A stretch of DNA of 64,000 nucleotides from an uncultured Leifsonia sp. (GTDB lineage: Bacteria; Actinomycetota; Actinomycetes; Actinomycetales; Microbacteriaceae): the NCBI RefSeq assembly GCF_945957465.1, contig NZ_CAMFLC010000011.1:1-64000 (forward strand). The letters are read 5' to 3'. The notes under the pieces are model-generated. The model did no database searches. It had not been told where the DNA came from and saw only the letters and a program-made list of their open reading frames with translations. Of this stretch, positions 33,379-48,300 are shown piece after piece (position 1 is the first letter of the stretch; each line of letters begins with the position of its first letter). The translations under genes were made by a program, and so were the position numbers.

Positions 33379-36300
33379 GTGTCCCGGCTTTCGAATGGAC
33401 GTGACGTCCGCGACGCCGGGACCGAGCGCGCTCCGGAGGCCGGTCGCGCTAGTCGTGGGGATTCACCGCTGAGGCTGTGGCACCGGGCCGTGTGGATGCC
33501 CGTGGCGATGCTCGCGGCGGTCGCGTTGGCCGTGTCGCAGGCGGCCGTTCTCGGGGTTTCCGGGGCAGCGGTCGCGGCTGATTCGCCCAGCGTGAGCGCG
33601 CACTCCACGACGCAGCAGCTGCGGCTGGTGCCGCTTGCCGGGCCCCCGTACGCGGTCGTCCGGACGACCACGGTCACCGTGCCGGGGACGCCGGTCCAGC
33701 CGCCGGTTCCGGGCCAGCCGACGACTCAGGTTCGGCGAGTCATGAAGGTCGATCCGAAGCTGCTCGCGGCGATCGTGGCGGCAGCGGCGGCGGAGCTCGC
33801 GCGGCAGCGGAGCGCGGCAGCGAGCACCACGACGACGGCACCGCGGACTACGCCGACGCCGGGCGGGACCAATTGCGTCAGCAGTGGGAGCACGCCGAGC
33901 TCGGCGCCGTCGCAGGCGCCGACATCCACCAGCGGGAACGGGACCGTTACCAGCTCGACCAGCACGTCGACCTCGAGCAGCACCCTGACCTGCGGGCCGG
34001 GCACGACCGGGCCGACGCAGCTGGGCGGCAGCACGTCGACTCCGACGCCGACGTCCTCGCCGACGCCGACGCCGACTCCCACGCCGACGCCGACTCCCAC
34101 GCCTACACCGCCCCCGACTCCCACGCCCACCCCGACCCCGGCGCCGACGGACACATCGGCCCCGGTGTCGAACGACGCCGGCGCGGCGACGGGCGTCATC
34201 CTCGGCTCGCGTGGACTGTCGCGCGCGCCGTCCACGGTGACGCTCGCGTCGCTCGGCGTCGCGACGGCCCTGCCCGCGGATGCCGCGGCACCCGCCGACA
34301 CCACCGCGGGAGCCACGAGCGCTCCGGCGGACTCCGGTGCCTCGACCGACCCGAGCACGGCGACGAATACGACGAGCCCGGCCCCCGCGCCGGCGACGGA
34401 TGCGACGCCCACCCCGGCCCCGACCTCCGATCCCGTTCCGGCCGCGACCGACCCGGCCACCACCGCCGCTCCGGCAACCACCACCCCGACCACGACGGAT
34501 CCAACGACCCCCTCGACCACAGACCCCGCGGCCACCGCTCCGGCGACGACTGCCGCAGCACCGACCGACCCGGCCACCAGCTCCACCGACCCGGCCACCG
34601 CATCCACGTCGGCCCCCGCCAGCGCATCCGCTCCGGCGACCTTCGCGGCCCTCGCCGCCCCGGCGGCGACGCCGGCGCAGTGGACGTACGCACCCGATGC
34701 GGGCACGTCCGCACACACCATCTCGGTGCGCGTCGACGGCACCGACCTCGTCGTGACCGACAACGGCGTCGAGACGCGGCGGGCGCTGGCCGACCTGACG
34801 GCGCTCAGCGTGACGACGGTCGGCGGGCAGGTGATCGCGATCACGTTCGACACGTCGGCCGGTCCGATCACGGTTCCCGTCACGTACGCGGGCACGGGCG
34901 CCGACCTGCTGAAGGTGATCGGCGACCAGCTGCAGTGGACCGTCGGAGCGGCGGGCGCGGGCAGCGTCAGCGGCTCCGGCCTCGCATCTCTCGACTACAC
35001 GGGGGCGGCGACCATCACGGCGGCGGGCAGTGGCAGCACGCTCCGCGGGCCGGGCAGCGACACCGCCTGGACCGTCGACGGCGCCGACGCGGGAGCGGTC
35101 GCCGGTCAGCAGTTCAGCGGCTTCGCGAACCTGGACGGTGCGGCGGGCAACAAGGACACCTTCACGTTCGAGCACGGCGGCAGCATCAGCGGCACGGTCG
35201 ACGGCGGCAGCAGCGGCTTCGACAGCCTCGTGCTCCACGGTGTCAGCGGCCAGGTGGTCAGCACGCCGAGCGGCGCCCACTCCGGCGCGATCACCTTCGA
35301 GGGACACACGATCTCGTATGCGGGGCTGGAGCCGATCACGGTCACCGGCACCGCCGACCTCGTGGTCACCGGCAACACGGCGAACGACACGTTGCAGGTC
35401 GGACCGGGCACCGGCGGCCAGCTCACGGTGTCGAGCCTGATCGGCGCGATGGAGTCGGTGTCGTTCACGGCCCCGACCGGGTCGCTGAAGATCGTCGACA
35501 CGGCGAGCGGGGTGACCGTGGTCGTGATCGGCGACCTGATCCTCGCCGGCGCGAACCTCGAGATCGACGCACCGACGATCGTCGTCGACTCCGGCGTGAC
35601 CATCGACACCCGCAGTGCGGGAGGCACGGGCACCGTGACCCTCGCCGCGGCGGACACGCAGACCGGCGCCTCGCCCGCGACGGCATCCGTGACGATCGAC
35701 GGGGCGACCATCCACGCGAAGACGATCGACCTGGAGGCGACAGCGTCGCAGACGCCCGGCGCGGGATCCATCCCGGGCATCAACACGGTCAGCGCCTCAT
35801 CGGCGGCGACCGTCGCGGTGCTCGGCGCGTCGCTGCTCGACGCGACCGGCGATGTCACGCTGCGCAGCTCGTCCACGATGCAGGCGGACGTCACGTCGAG
35901 CGGCACGGGCGCCAGCACGAACGTGGATGCGGCCGTCGCGACCGCGGACATCGACAGCACCGCGATCACCCACGTGTCGGACGCCTCCGCCGTCTCCGCC
36001 GGCGGCGTGCTGATGGTGGTCGCCAAGAACCAGACACAGGTCACCACGACCGGCGACGCGACAGCGGCGACGGCGGGAGCCGGGATCGCCGTCTCGCACG
36101 TGACGACGAACACGGCGGCGTACATCGACACGCACAGCAGCAGCGGAGTGAACGCCGGGAGCCTGGTCGTCGCGGCCGACTCCGACACCACCGCGGTGAC
36201 CATCGCCAAGGCGAGCCCGGGCGGCTCGACCGGCAACAACGCCAGCCCCAGCGACAGCACATCCACCGCGTCGCACCCGGGCGGCTACGCGAACGCCCCC

Positions 36301-39300
36301 GGAGGCGCGATCCTCGTCGCCGGCGCGCTGGCGTTCACGGACGTGTCGCAGCAGACCACCGCGTACATCGCGCCGGTCGGCGGCGGACTGGTCATCGCGG
36401 TCTCCGGCAGCAGCGGCCCGACCGCGGGCTCGGCTCCGATCTCGGTGCACGCCGGATCGTCCGGCACGGCCACCAGCGCGGCCGACGGCAGCGGGGTGGG
36501 CGGCAGCTCGGCCGGTGTCGGCACGGCGGTCGCGGTGACCGTGGCCGGGGTCGACACCTCGTCGTACGTGGGCAACGTCACGCTCGACGCACCGAACGCC
36601 CCGACGCCGGCGACCGTGTCCATCGACGCCACGGCGCAGCAGCCGACGACCGGGACGGCGAACACCTACGGGGCGACCTCGACCTCCGGAGCCGGCGGGT
36701 CCGCGAGCGTCGGGGTGGCCGGGTCGCTCGCGGTCAACGTCGTCACGCTGAACACGCGTGCCGGCGTCGCACCGGGCGGCGCGGTCGACGTCGGCGGGTC
36801 GAACGTCACGATCGGCGCACGGTCCAACAACGCGAACAACGCGCAGGCGCTGCCGGGGACGGTGTCCGGCACGACGGTCGGCATCGGCGCGGCGGTCGCG
36901 TTGAACATCGTCAACGACTCCACGTCGGCGGGCCTCCAGAACGGGGCGGTGCTGAGCGGGGCAAACGATCTGACGCTCGCCTCGAGCGCGAGCTCGCCGG
37001 CGACCACGGAGGCGCACGGCGGAGCGGCCTCCCCGGACATCGCCATCGCCCCGGTCATCGCGATCACCACCTCCAACATCACGACGACCGCACTCGTCGG
37101 GACGGGCACGCCGCTGGTGCTCACCGGCACGTTCACGGCGACGGCCACCCAGCAGGCTCCGGTCTCGACGACGGCGACCGGCGAAGTGGATGCGTCTGGT
37201 GCGGCCGTCGGCATCGCCATCGCGCTGACCTTCGCGAACCACCTGGTGCAGGCGACGACGCTGCGGGATGTGACCGCGACGGGCGACGTGTCCTTCACGG
37301 CGACGGGAGCGTCGTCGACCACGACGACCGCGTCGGCCTCCGCATCCGGAGCACCGAGCGACGGCGCGCAGGCGACGCCGTCGGCGCAGGCCACGGACGC
37401 GCGCACCTTCGCCGACAACGCGGCCCCGACCACGGGCGGCGCGCTGCCGGGCGGCGGCGGAGGCAGCGGCGGAGCGACCCCGCCGCAGCCGAGCACCCCG
37501 GCGGGCATGGTGACCGCCGCCGCTGCGCTGGCCCTGACCATCCACACGGCGTCGGCCGACGCGTCCGTCACCGGGGTCGCGATCACCGCGGGCAACGTCA
37601 GCCTGCGCGCCACCCTCAACGACTCGGCGACCTCGACCGCCACCGGGACCCCGGCGAACCGCGGCCCACCGAGCACCGCCACCATCGCCGCAGCAATCGC
37701 CCTCACCCTGGCCGACGCAACCGTCCGTGCGAACGTCGGCCCGCAGACCACCATCCACGCGAAGTCCCTCGCCCTCTTCGCAGGAGTGAACCCCAGCAAC
37801 GCCGCCGGGGTCACCGACAGCACTGATCGCTTCACCACCACCGCGACGGCAGGCGCCGGCGGCGGCGGGACACTCGGAGTCGCCGGAGCGGTGGCCGTGT
37901 CCACCGTTGTCCTGACGACGACCGCCTCCCTCAGCGGCACCGCCATCACCGTGAACCTCTCCGGTGCGAGCGCGGACCTCATCGCCGCAGCATCCTCCGA
38001 CGTGGCCACCACCACCTCCGCCCTGATGGCCGACAGCGGATCCGGGACACCGACCACCGGGATCGGCGCGGCCTCCGCGGTCGGCATCGTGAACGACACG
38101 ACGGATGCGTCGCTCGGCGACGGCACGGTCGTCACCGGGGCGCGCGACATCCGGTTCACCGCCGATGCGCAGGACGCGCTCAGCGTCGTCGCGAAGGGCG
38201 GCGCCGCAGCCGCGAACGTCGCGGTGGCGCCGTACGCGGCGGTCGCGGTCTCCGACATCAGCACGAGCGCGGGGCTGGGCACCGGGACGCTGCTCGCGCT
38301 GAGCGGGACCCTCACGCTCGCGGCGACCCAGAAGGCCACGGCGGCGACCTCCGCGACCGGAGCCGTCGCAGGCGGTTCGGGCGCGGTCGGCCTCGGGCTC
38401 GCACTCACCCTGGCAACGCACACCGCGGTCGCGACCGCCGCACGGTCGGTCACGGCCGGCGGGGGGATCGGGCTGAGCGCCTCCGGGATCAGCGTCACGG
38501 CGGCGGCATCCACCGCGTCGTCCGCAGGCGCACCGCAGAACCCGGCCGACTCCGGCCAGGGCGCGGGCGGCGGCGCCGCAGGCTCGGGCGTCGACGACCA
38601 GGTGGCGGGGGCGCGATCGAACGCCGACGGGCTCGCGGCCGGCACCGGGGCGAACGGGTCCGGTTCGACGGCGACGCCCAGCGCGTCCACCTCCGACGGG
38701 AAGATCAACGTCGCGGCGGCGGTCGCGGTCATCGTCGCGAACACCGTCGCGCGCGCGACGATCGTCGGCACGGGAGTGGTCCTCACTGCGACCGGGCCGG
38801 TCACCATCGCGTCCGCGGCGAACACGGACGCGGGCACCACCGCAGACGGCTCGGCCGCGCACGGCGGCACCGCGACGATCGGCGCGGCGGTCGCGATCAC
38901 GCTGGCCAACACGACGAACGAGGCGCTCGTCCCGGTCGGGGACACCGTCGCCGCGTCGGCGCTCACCGTGTCGGCGACCGTCGCCGACGACGCGGGCGAT
39001 CACACCTCGACCATCGGCGCACAGGCGACGAGCGGAGCCGGGGCTCCCGACGCGAAGGTGTCGGTGGCCGGGTCGTTCGCGCTCGCCGTCGTCAACGCCT
39101 CCACGCTCGCCCGGGCCGCCGGGACCGTGACGCTCACGGGAGGCGGCCTGACGATCAGCGCCGGATCGAGCCTTTCCGCCACCGTCGCGGCCGACCCGAC
39201 CGACGGCTCGGGCGTGGCCTCGGGCACCGTGGGCGTGGGGGCGTCGGTCGGGCTCGACCTGGTCACCGCATCCACTCGGGCGGAGATCGCCGACGGCGGC

Positions 39301-42300
39301 ACCGTGACCGGCGCGGCGACGGTGACCCTCACGGCGACGGCGGGCAGCACGGTGACGGCCGAGGCGAAGATGGGAGCCGCCGGCGGCCAGGTCGCCGTGG
39401 TGCCCGCGGTCGCCGTCACCCTCGCGACGCTCACGACGGCGGCACGGATCGGGACGGGGGCCGCCGCGCTCGTCACGACCGGAGCGGTGCTCGTGTCGGC
39501 GACGCAGACCGCGGTCGCGACGTCCACCGCGGGCGCCACGGCCGTCGGTGCGGGAACGGCCGGGGTCGGCATCGGCCTCGCCCTGGTGATCGTGAACGAC
39601 ACGGCGACCGCGACGACCGCCCGCTCGATCACGGCCGGCGGCGCGATCCTACTCACGGCGTCCGGCGCGGACACGAGCACGGCGACCGCCACGGCCTCGG
39701 CGGGCGGCGCGCCCGAGAACGCAGCCGCAGGCTCCGGCGGCGGAGGCGGTGGCGGAGCGGGCTCGGGAGTCGACGACCAGGTGGCCGCGCAACGGAGCAA
39801 CGCGTCCGCGGTCTCGACCGCCAACGGAGGAGCGGGAGCGGGATCGACGGCGACGCCGAGCGCATCCACCTCCGACGGGAAGGTCAACGCGGCCGCGGCC
39901 GTCGCCGTCGCCGTGGCGACCACCGCCTCCCGTGCGACGCTCGAAGGGACGGGACTGACGCTCACGTCCGGCGGGCTCGTCACCATCGCATCGTCGGCGA
40001 ACACCGACGCGTCGACCTCCGCCGACGGGTCGGCCTCGCAGGGGACGGATGCGACGATCGGCGCCGCCGTCGCCGTGACGCTGGCGGACGCGACGAACAC
40101 GGCGACGCTGCCGGCCGGCGACACGGTGGCAGCACACGCGCTGACCGTGTCGGCGACGGAGACGGCAAACGGCGCGGACACGACGTCCGCCTACGGAGCC
40201 CATGCCGTATCGGGCGCGGGCGGCGGAAAGGTCTCGGTCGCGGGATCGCTCGCCCTGGCGATCGTGAACCAGACGACCGGCGCCCTCCTGGCCGGGGCGG
40301 CGCACCTCACCGGCGGCGACCTGACGCTGACGGCAGGATCGGCGGCGACGACGACGGCAGCCGCGCTGCCCTCGGCGGCCGGCGTCAGCTCCACGAACCT
40401 CGGCGTCGGTGCGTCGGTCGCGCTGGCGATCGTCACCGACACGACGACGGCGACCATCGACGACGGCGCCGCACTCACCGGCGCGGCCGGTGCGAGCCTC
40501 ACGGCGACGGCGACGGATGCGGCCACGACGGAGGCCCGGATGGGCGCAGCCGGCGGCAAGGTCGACGTCGCGCCCGCGGTCGCGGTCACCCTCGCGACGG
40601 TGACGACCGCGGTTCGGGTCGGTGTCGCGGGAGGCGGCGGTGCGATCGCGGTGAGCGGCGCCTTCGCGGCGACCGCGACGCAGGTCGCGACGGCCGGCTC
40701 CACCGCGGGCGCCGTCGTCGCGGGCGGCTCGACGGCGGCCGTCGGCATCGCACTGGCACTCGCCATCGCAACCGATTCCGTGCTCGCGTCCACCGCCCGC
40801 TCGCTGACCGCCGGGACCCTGACCCTCGCTGCCGCGGGGACCAGCAGCTCGAACGCGAACTCGACGGCCAGCGCATCCGGCGCTCCCGAGAACGGCGTGA
40901 CCGCCGGCGGCTCGGGAGGCGGCGGCGCAGGCGACGGCGTCGACCAGCAGGTCGCGGCTCAGCGGAGCAACGCGGATGCGACGGCCGCGGCCAACGGCGG
41001 AGCGACGTCGGGCACGACGAGCACGCCGAGCGCGTCCACCTCCGACGGCTCGGTCAACGCGGCGGCGGCGGTCGCCATCGTGCTCGCGAGCACGACATCC
41101 CGGGCCACGGTGGTCGGCAGCGGGGCGGTGCTGAGCTCGGGCGGAGCCGTCACCCTGTCGTCGTCGGCGAACACCGATGCGGCGACCACGGCCGACGGTT
41201 CGGCGTCGCAGGGCACGACGGCGACGATCGGCGCGGCGGTCGCGGTCACGCTCGCGAACGTGACCAACGAGGCGGTGCTGCCGGTCGGAGACACCATCGA
41301 CGCGCGTTCTCTCACCCTCAGCGCGACGGTGACCCCCGATGGCGCAGACACCGGTTCGAGCATCGGGGCCCAGGCGACCTCCGGCGCAGGCGGCGGAAAG
41401 GTCTCGGTCGCCGGGTCGCTCGCGCTCGCCATCGTCAATCAGCGCACGAACGCCGAGCTCACCGGGAACGTCGCGCTCAGCGGAGGCGACCTCGCCCTGA
41501 CGGCCGTGTCGAACCTGGCGACGACCGCCACGGCGCAGCCGACCGCGGGCGGCGTCTCCTCCACCGGCGTGGGGGTGGGCGCATCGGTCGCGCTGGCGAT
41601 CGTCACCGATACGACGAGCGCAGCCATCGACGATGCCGCGGCCGTCACCGGCGCGGCCGACCTGACCATGGTCGCGACAGCCGCGGATGCGGCCGCGACC
41701 GAGGCGAGGATGGGCGCGGCCGGCGGGAAAGTCGACGTCGCACCGGCCGTCGCCGTGACCCTGGCGACGGTGACCACGACGGCCCGCGTCGGAACCGGCG
41801 CGGCACTCACCGTCAGCGGCGCGTTCGCCGCAACGGCCACACAGCGGGCGACCGCGACGTCCGTCGCCGGGGCCGTGGTGACCGGCGGCTCGACGGCCGC
41901 GGTCGGCATCGGGCTGGCGCTGACGCTGGCGACCGACGCGGTCAGCGCGCGCACCGCCCGCTCGATCACCGCCGGGACCACGCTCACGCTGAACGCATCC
42001 GGGATCTCCGGGTCGTCGGCGTCGGCGACGGCGTCCGCCTCAGGCGCGCCGGAGAACGGGGCGACCGGGTCGGGCAGCGGCGGCGGAGGCGGCGCGGGCG
42101 ACGGCGTCGACCAGCAGGTCGCAGCGCAGCGGAGCAACGCCGACGCGACCGCTGCGGCGAACGGCGGTTCGGGATCGGGCACGACCAGCACCCCGAGCGC
42201 GTCGACCTCCGACGGCAAAGTCAACGCCGCCGCAGCGGTCGCGATCGACCTGGCGACCACCGGCTCGCGTGCGACGGTGGAGGGGACGGGCGTGGCGCTC

Positions 42301-45300
42301 ACGGCCGGTGGGCTGGTGACGCTGTCGTCGTCGGCCAACACGGATGCGGCGACGACGGCGGACGGATCGGCGTCGCAGGGTGCGACGGCGACGATCGGCG
42401 CGGCGGTCGCGATCACGCTGGCGAACGTGACCAACCAGGCGCTGCTGCCCGCCGGGGACACGGTTCACGCGCACGCGCTCACGGTGTCGGCGACGGAGAC
42501 CGCGGACGGCACGGATACGACCTCCACGTATGGCGCACAGGCGACGTCGGGCGCCGGCGGCGGGAAGATCTCGGTGGCCGGGTCCCTGGCGCTGGCGGTG
42601 GTCAACCAGACGACGACGGCGGAGCTCGCGGGCGGGGTGGTCCTCACCGGGGGCGACGCGCTTGTCACCGCCGCGAGCATCGCCGCATCCACGGTGAAGG
42701 CCGAGCCGACCGCCGGCGGCGTGACCTCGACGAGCGTCGGAGTGGGCGCGTCGGTGGCGCTGAACCTGATCACGGACACGACGACCGCGGTGCTGGACGA
42801 CGGGATCACCCTGACCGGGGCGGCGAACGTGACGCTGGCATCCACGGCGACCGACACGGCGACGACCGAGGCGAAGATGGGCGCGGCGGGCGGCACGGTC
42901 GATGTCGCACCGGCGATTGCCGTCACACTGTCGAACGTGACGACCACCTCGCGGGTGGGGACCACCGGTGGAGGTCTCGCCCTGTCGGGCGCGTTCTCCG
43001 GGACGGCGACCCAGGTCGCGAGCGCCTCCACGACCGCGGGCGCGGTCGTCTCGGGCGGAACGACGGCGGCCGTCGGTGTCGGGCTGGCGCTGACGATCGC
43101 GAACCACACGGTTACGGCCACGACGGCCCGCTCGATCACCGCGGGCACGACGCTGACTTTGACGGCGTCGGGGGTGAGCTCGTCGGATGCGTCGGCGAGC
43201 GCGTCGGCGTCGGGTGCTCCGGAGAACGGGGCGACCGGGTCGGGCAGCGGGGGTGGCGGCGGAGCCGGTGACGGCGTCGATCAGCAGGTCGCGGCGCAGC
43301 GGAGCAACGCCGACGCGACCTCGACCGCGAACGGCGGCAAGACGTCTGGTGCTGCGTCGACGCCGAGTGCATCCACATCCGACGGCAAGGTGAACGTCGC
43401 GGCGGCGATCGCTCTGGACCTGGCGACCACGGTCTCGCAGGCGACGATCGTGGGCACGGGTCTCACGTTGGCCGCGGGCGGGCTCGTGACCCTCGCATCC
43501 TCGGCGAACACGGACGCGGGCACCACCGCCGACGGCTCCGCGTCGCAGGGGGCGACGGCGACGATCGGTGCGGCGGTCGCGATCACGCTGGCGAACGTGA
43601 CGAACCAGGCGCTGCTGCCGACCGGGGACACCGTTCACGCGCACGCGTTGACCGTGTCGGCGACCGAGACGGTGAACGGCGCCGATGTCACCTCGACCTA
43701 CGGAGCGCAGGCGACCTCCGGCGCGGGCGGCGGGAAGATCTCGGTCGCAGGGTCCCTGGCGCTGGCGGTGGTGAACCAGACGACCACGGCGGAGCTGGCC
43801 GGGAACGTCGTCCTGACCGGCGGCGACCTGACCGTCACCGCCGCGAGCGCGGCGACATCGACCGTGAAGGCTGAGCCGACCGCGGGCGGCGTGACCTCGA
43901 CGAACGTCGGCGTGGGCGCCTCCGTCGCCCTGAACCTGATCACCGATACGACGACCGCCGTCCTGGATGACGGGATCAGCGTGACCGGAGCGGCGAACGT
44001 GACCCTCGCTTCCAGCGCTGCGGATGCGGCGACCACCGAGGCGAAGATGGGCGCGGCGGGCGGCAAGGTCGACATCGCCCCGGCGGTCGCGGTCACCTTG
44101 TCGAACGTAACGACAACGGCGACGGTCGGGACGCTCGGCGCCGGGCTGAGCCTGACGGGATCCTTCGCCGGGACGGCGACCCAGGTGGCGAGCGCCTCCA
44201 CGACCGCGGGTGCGGTCGTCTCCGGTGGGTCGACGGCCGCCGTCGGAGTCGGGCTGGCGCTCACGATCGCGAACCACACCGTGACGGCGACGACCGCGCG
44301 GAGCATCACGGCCGGTGGCGACCTCAGCCTTCGAGCGTCGGGGGTGAGCTCGTCGGATGCGTCGGCGAGCGCGTCCGCGTCCGGTGCTCCCGAGAACGGC
44401 GCGACCGGGTCGGGCAGTGGTGGTGGCGGCGGAGCCGGTGACGGCGTGGATCAGCAGGTCAAGACGCAGCGAGACAACGCGGATGCGACCTCGGCGGCGA
44501 ACGGCGGCACGACCTCCGGGGCGGCCACGACGCCGAGCGCATCCACCTCCGACGGCAAGGTGAACGTCGCAGCGGCCATTGCCCTCGACCTCGCTACGAC
44601 CGTGTCGCAGGCGACGATCGTCGGCACGGGTCTCACGCTGACCGCGGGCGGACTCGTGACGCTGGCGTCGTCGGCGAACACGGATGCGGCGACCACCGCG
44701 GACGGCTCCGCGTCGCAAGGCGCAACCGCGACGATCGGCGCAGCCGTCGCGATCACCCTCGCGAACGTGACCGACCAGGCGCTGCTGCCGACCGATGACA
44801 CCGTGCACGCCAAGGCTCTCACCGTGTCCGCGACCGAGACGGTGAACGGCGCCGACGTCACCTCGACCTACGGCGCGCAGGCGACCTCGGGCGCGGGCGG
44901 CGGGAAGATCTCCGTCGCCGGGTCCCTGGCGCTGGCGGTGGTCAACCAGACGACCACCGCGGAGCTGGCGGGGAATGTGGTGCTCACCGGCGGGGATGCG
45001 AGCATCGTCGCGGCGAGCAGTGCGGCATCGACGGTCAAGGCTGAACCGACCGCGGGCGGCGTGACCTCGACAAGTATCGGCGTCGGCGCATCCGTCGCCC
45101 TCAACCTCATCACCGACACCACCACGGCCACGCTCGATGACGGTATCAGCCTCACCGGCGCCGCCAACGTGGCCCTGGAGTCCACCGCGACCGACACGGC
45201 CACGACCGAGGCGAAGATGGGCGCCGCGGGCGGCAAAGTCGACATCGCGCCCGCCGTCGCGGTGACCCTGTCCAACGTGACGACGACCTCCCGGGTTGGG

Positions 45301-48300
45301 ACCACCGGTGGGGGGCTCACGCTGTCGGGTGCGTTCTCCGGGACAGCGACCCAGGTCGCGAGCGCCTCCACGACCGCGGGCGCGGTCGTCTCCGGTGGGT
45401 CGACGGCGGCGGTCGGTGTGGGGCTGGCGCTGACGATCGCGAACCACACCGTCACCGCCACGACCGCACGCAGCATCACCGCCGGTACGACGCTGACGTT
45501 GACGGCGTCGGGGGTCAGCGGGTCGTCGGCGTCGGCCGCCGCATCCGCGTCGGGTGCTCCGGAGAACGGTGCGACCGGGTCGGGCAGTGGCGGTGGCGGC
45601 GGTGCGGGTGACGGCGTGGATCAGCAGGTCGCGGCGCAGCGGAGCAACGCCGACGCGACGTCGGCCGCGAATGGCGGCAAGACCTCCGGTGCGGCGACGA
45701 CGCCGAGCGCATCCACCTCCGATGGCAAGGTGAACGTCGCGGCGGCGATCGCTCTGGATCTGGCGACGACTGTGTCGCAGGCGACGGTCGTCGGCACCGG
45801 TCTCACGCTGACCGCGGGGGGACTCGTGACACTCGCATCCTCGGCGAACACGGACGCGGCCACCACCGCCGACGGGTCGGCGTCGCAAGGAGCGACAGCG
45901 ACCATCGGCGCGGCGGTTGCCATCACACTCGCGAACGTGACGAACCAGGCGCTGCTGCCGACCGGCGACACCGTGCGCGCGAAGGCGCTGACGGTCTCCG
46001 CAACGGAGACCGTGAACGGCGCCGACGTCACCTCGACCTACGGCGCCGAGGCGACCTCCGGCGCGGGTGGCGGCAAGATCTCGGTCGCCGGGTCCCTGGC
46101 GCTCGCGGTGGTGAACCAGACGACGACGGCGGAGCTCGCGGGCGGGGTGGTCCTCACTGGGGGCGACGCGCTTGTCACCGCCGCGAGTAACGCCGCATCC
46201 ACCGTGAAGGCCGAGCCGACCGCGGGCGGCGTGACCTCGACGAACGTCGGCGTGGGCGCATCCGTCGCGCTGAACCTGATCACGGATACGACCACCGCGG
46301 TGCTGGATGACGGGATCAGCCTGACGGGCGCCGCCGACGTCACGCTGACCGCGACGGCGGGGGATGCGGCGGTCACCGAGGCGAAGATGGGCGCGGCGGG
46401 CGGCAAGGTCGACATCGCCCCGGCGGTCGCGGTGACGCTGTCGAACGTCACGACGACCGCCAAGGTCGGAACCCTCGGCGCAGGGCTCGGCCTGACCGGC
46501 TCCTTCTCCGGGATGGCGACGCAGGTGGCGAGCGCCTCCTCGACGGCCGGAGCGGTCGTCTCGGGTGGGTCGACGGCCGCGGTCGGCGTCGGACTGGCGC
46601 TGACGATCGCGAACCACGCCGTCACCGCCACGACCGCACGCAGCATCACTGCGAGCGGCGGCATCGCCCTGGTCGCCTCCGGCATCAGCGGGTCGTCGGC
46701 CGGCGCCAGCGCGTCGGCGTCGGGTGCTCCGGAGAACGGGGCGACCGGGTCCGGCAGCGGGGGTGGCGGCGGAGCCGGTGACGGCGTCGATCAGCAGGTC
46801 AAGACGCAGCGCGACAACGCGGACGCGACCTCGGCCGCGAACGGCGGCAAAACTTCCGGGGCGGCCACGACGCCGAGCGCGTCCACCTCCGACGGCAAGG
46901 TGAACGTCGCAGCGGCCATCGCTCTCGATGTCGCGACCACGATCTCGCAGGCGACCATCGTCGGCACCGGCCTCGCTCTGACCGCCGGCGGCGAGGTCAC
47001 CCTCGCTTCCAGCGCGAACACCGACGCGACCACGACCGCGGACGGCTCCGCGTCGCAGGGTGCGACGGCGACGATCGGCGCGGCGGTGGCGATCACTCTG
47101 GCGAACGTGACGAACCAGGCGCTGCTGCCGGCCGGGGACACCGTGCACGCGAAGGCGCTGACGGTCTCCGCCACCGTGACGGCGAACGGCGCGGATGCGA
47201 TCGCCACCTACGGCGCCGAGGCGACCTCCGGTGCGGGCGGCGGGAAGATCTCGGTCGCCGGGTCCCTGGCGCTGGCGGTGGTCAACCAGACGACCACGGC
47301 CGAGCTGGCCGGGAACGTCGTGCTGACCGGCGGCGACGCGACGATCATCGCCGCAAGCAACGCGGCATCCACCGTGAAGGCCGAGCCCACGCCGGGCGGC
47401 GTGACGGCCACGAACGTCGGTGTCGGGGCGTCGGTCGCCCTGAACCTGATCACCGACACGACCACCGCAGTCCTCGACGACGGCATCAGCCTGACGGGCG
47501 CCACCGACGTCACGCTCAGCGCGACGGCGGGGGATGCAGCGGTCACCGAGGCCAAGATGGGCGCGGCGGGTGGCAAGGTCGATGTCGCCCCTGCGGTCGC
47601 GGTGACGCTGTCGAACGTCACGACGACCGCGAAGGTCGGGACGCTCGGCACCGGTCTCGCCCTGTCGGGCGCGTTCTCCGGGACGGCGACCCAGGTCGCC
47701 AGTGCTTCCACGACCGCGGGTGCGGTCGTCTCCGGTGGGTCGACGGCGGCGGTCGGTGTGGGGCTGGCGCTGACGATCGCGAACCACACCGTGACGGCGA
47801 CGACGGCGCGGAGTATCTCGGCCGGTACGACGCTCACGTTGACGGCGTCGGGCATCAGCGGGTCGTCGGCGTCGGCGAGCGCGTCGGCGTCGGGTGCTCC
47901 GGAGAACGGGGCGACCGGGTCGGGCAGCGGGGGTGGCGGCGGAGCCGGTGACGGCGTCGATCAGCAGGTCGCGGCGCAGCGGAGCAACGCCGACGCGACC
48001 TCGACCGCGAACGGCGGCAAGACGTCTGGTGCTGCGTCGACGCCGAGTGCATCCACATCCGACGGCAAGGTGAACGTCGCGGCGGCGATCGCTCTGGACC
48101 TGGCGACCACGGTCTCGCAGGCGACGATCGTGGGCACGGGTCTCACGTTGGCCGCGGGCGGGCTCGTGACCCTCGCATCCTCGGCGAACACGGACGCGGG
48201 CACCACCGCCGACGGCTCCGCGTCGCAGGGGGCGACGGCGACGATCGGTGCGGCGGTCGCGATCACGCTGGCGAACGTGACGAACCAGGCGCTGCTGCCG

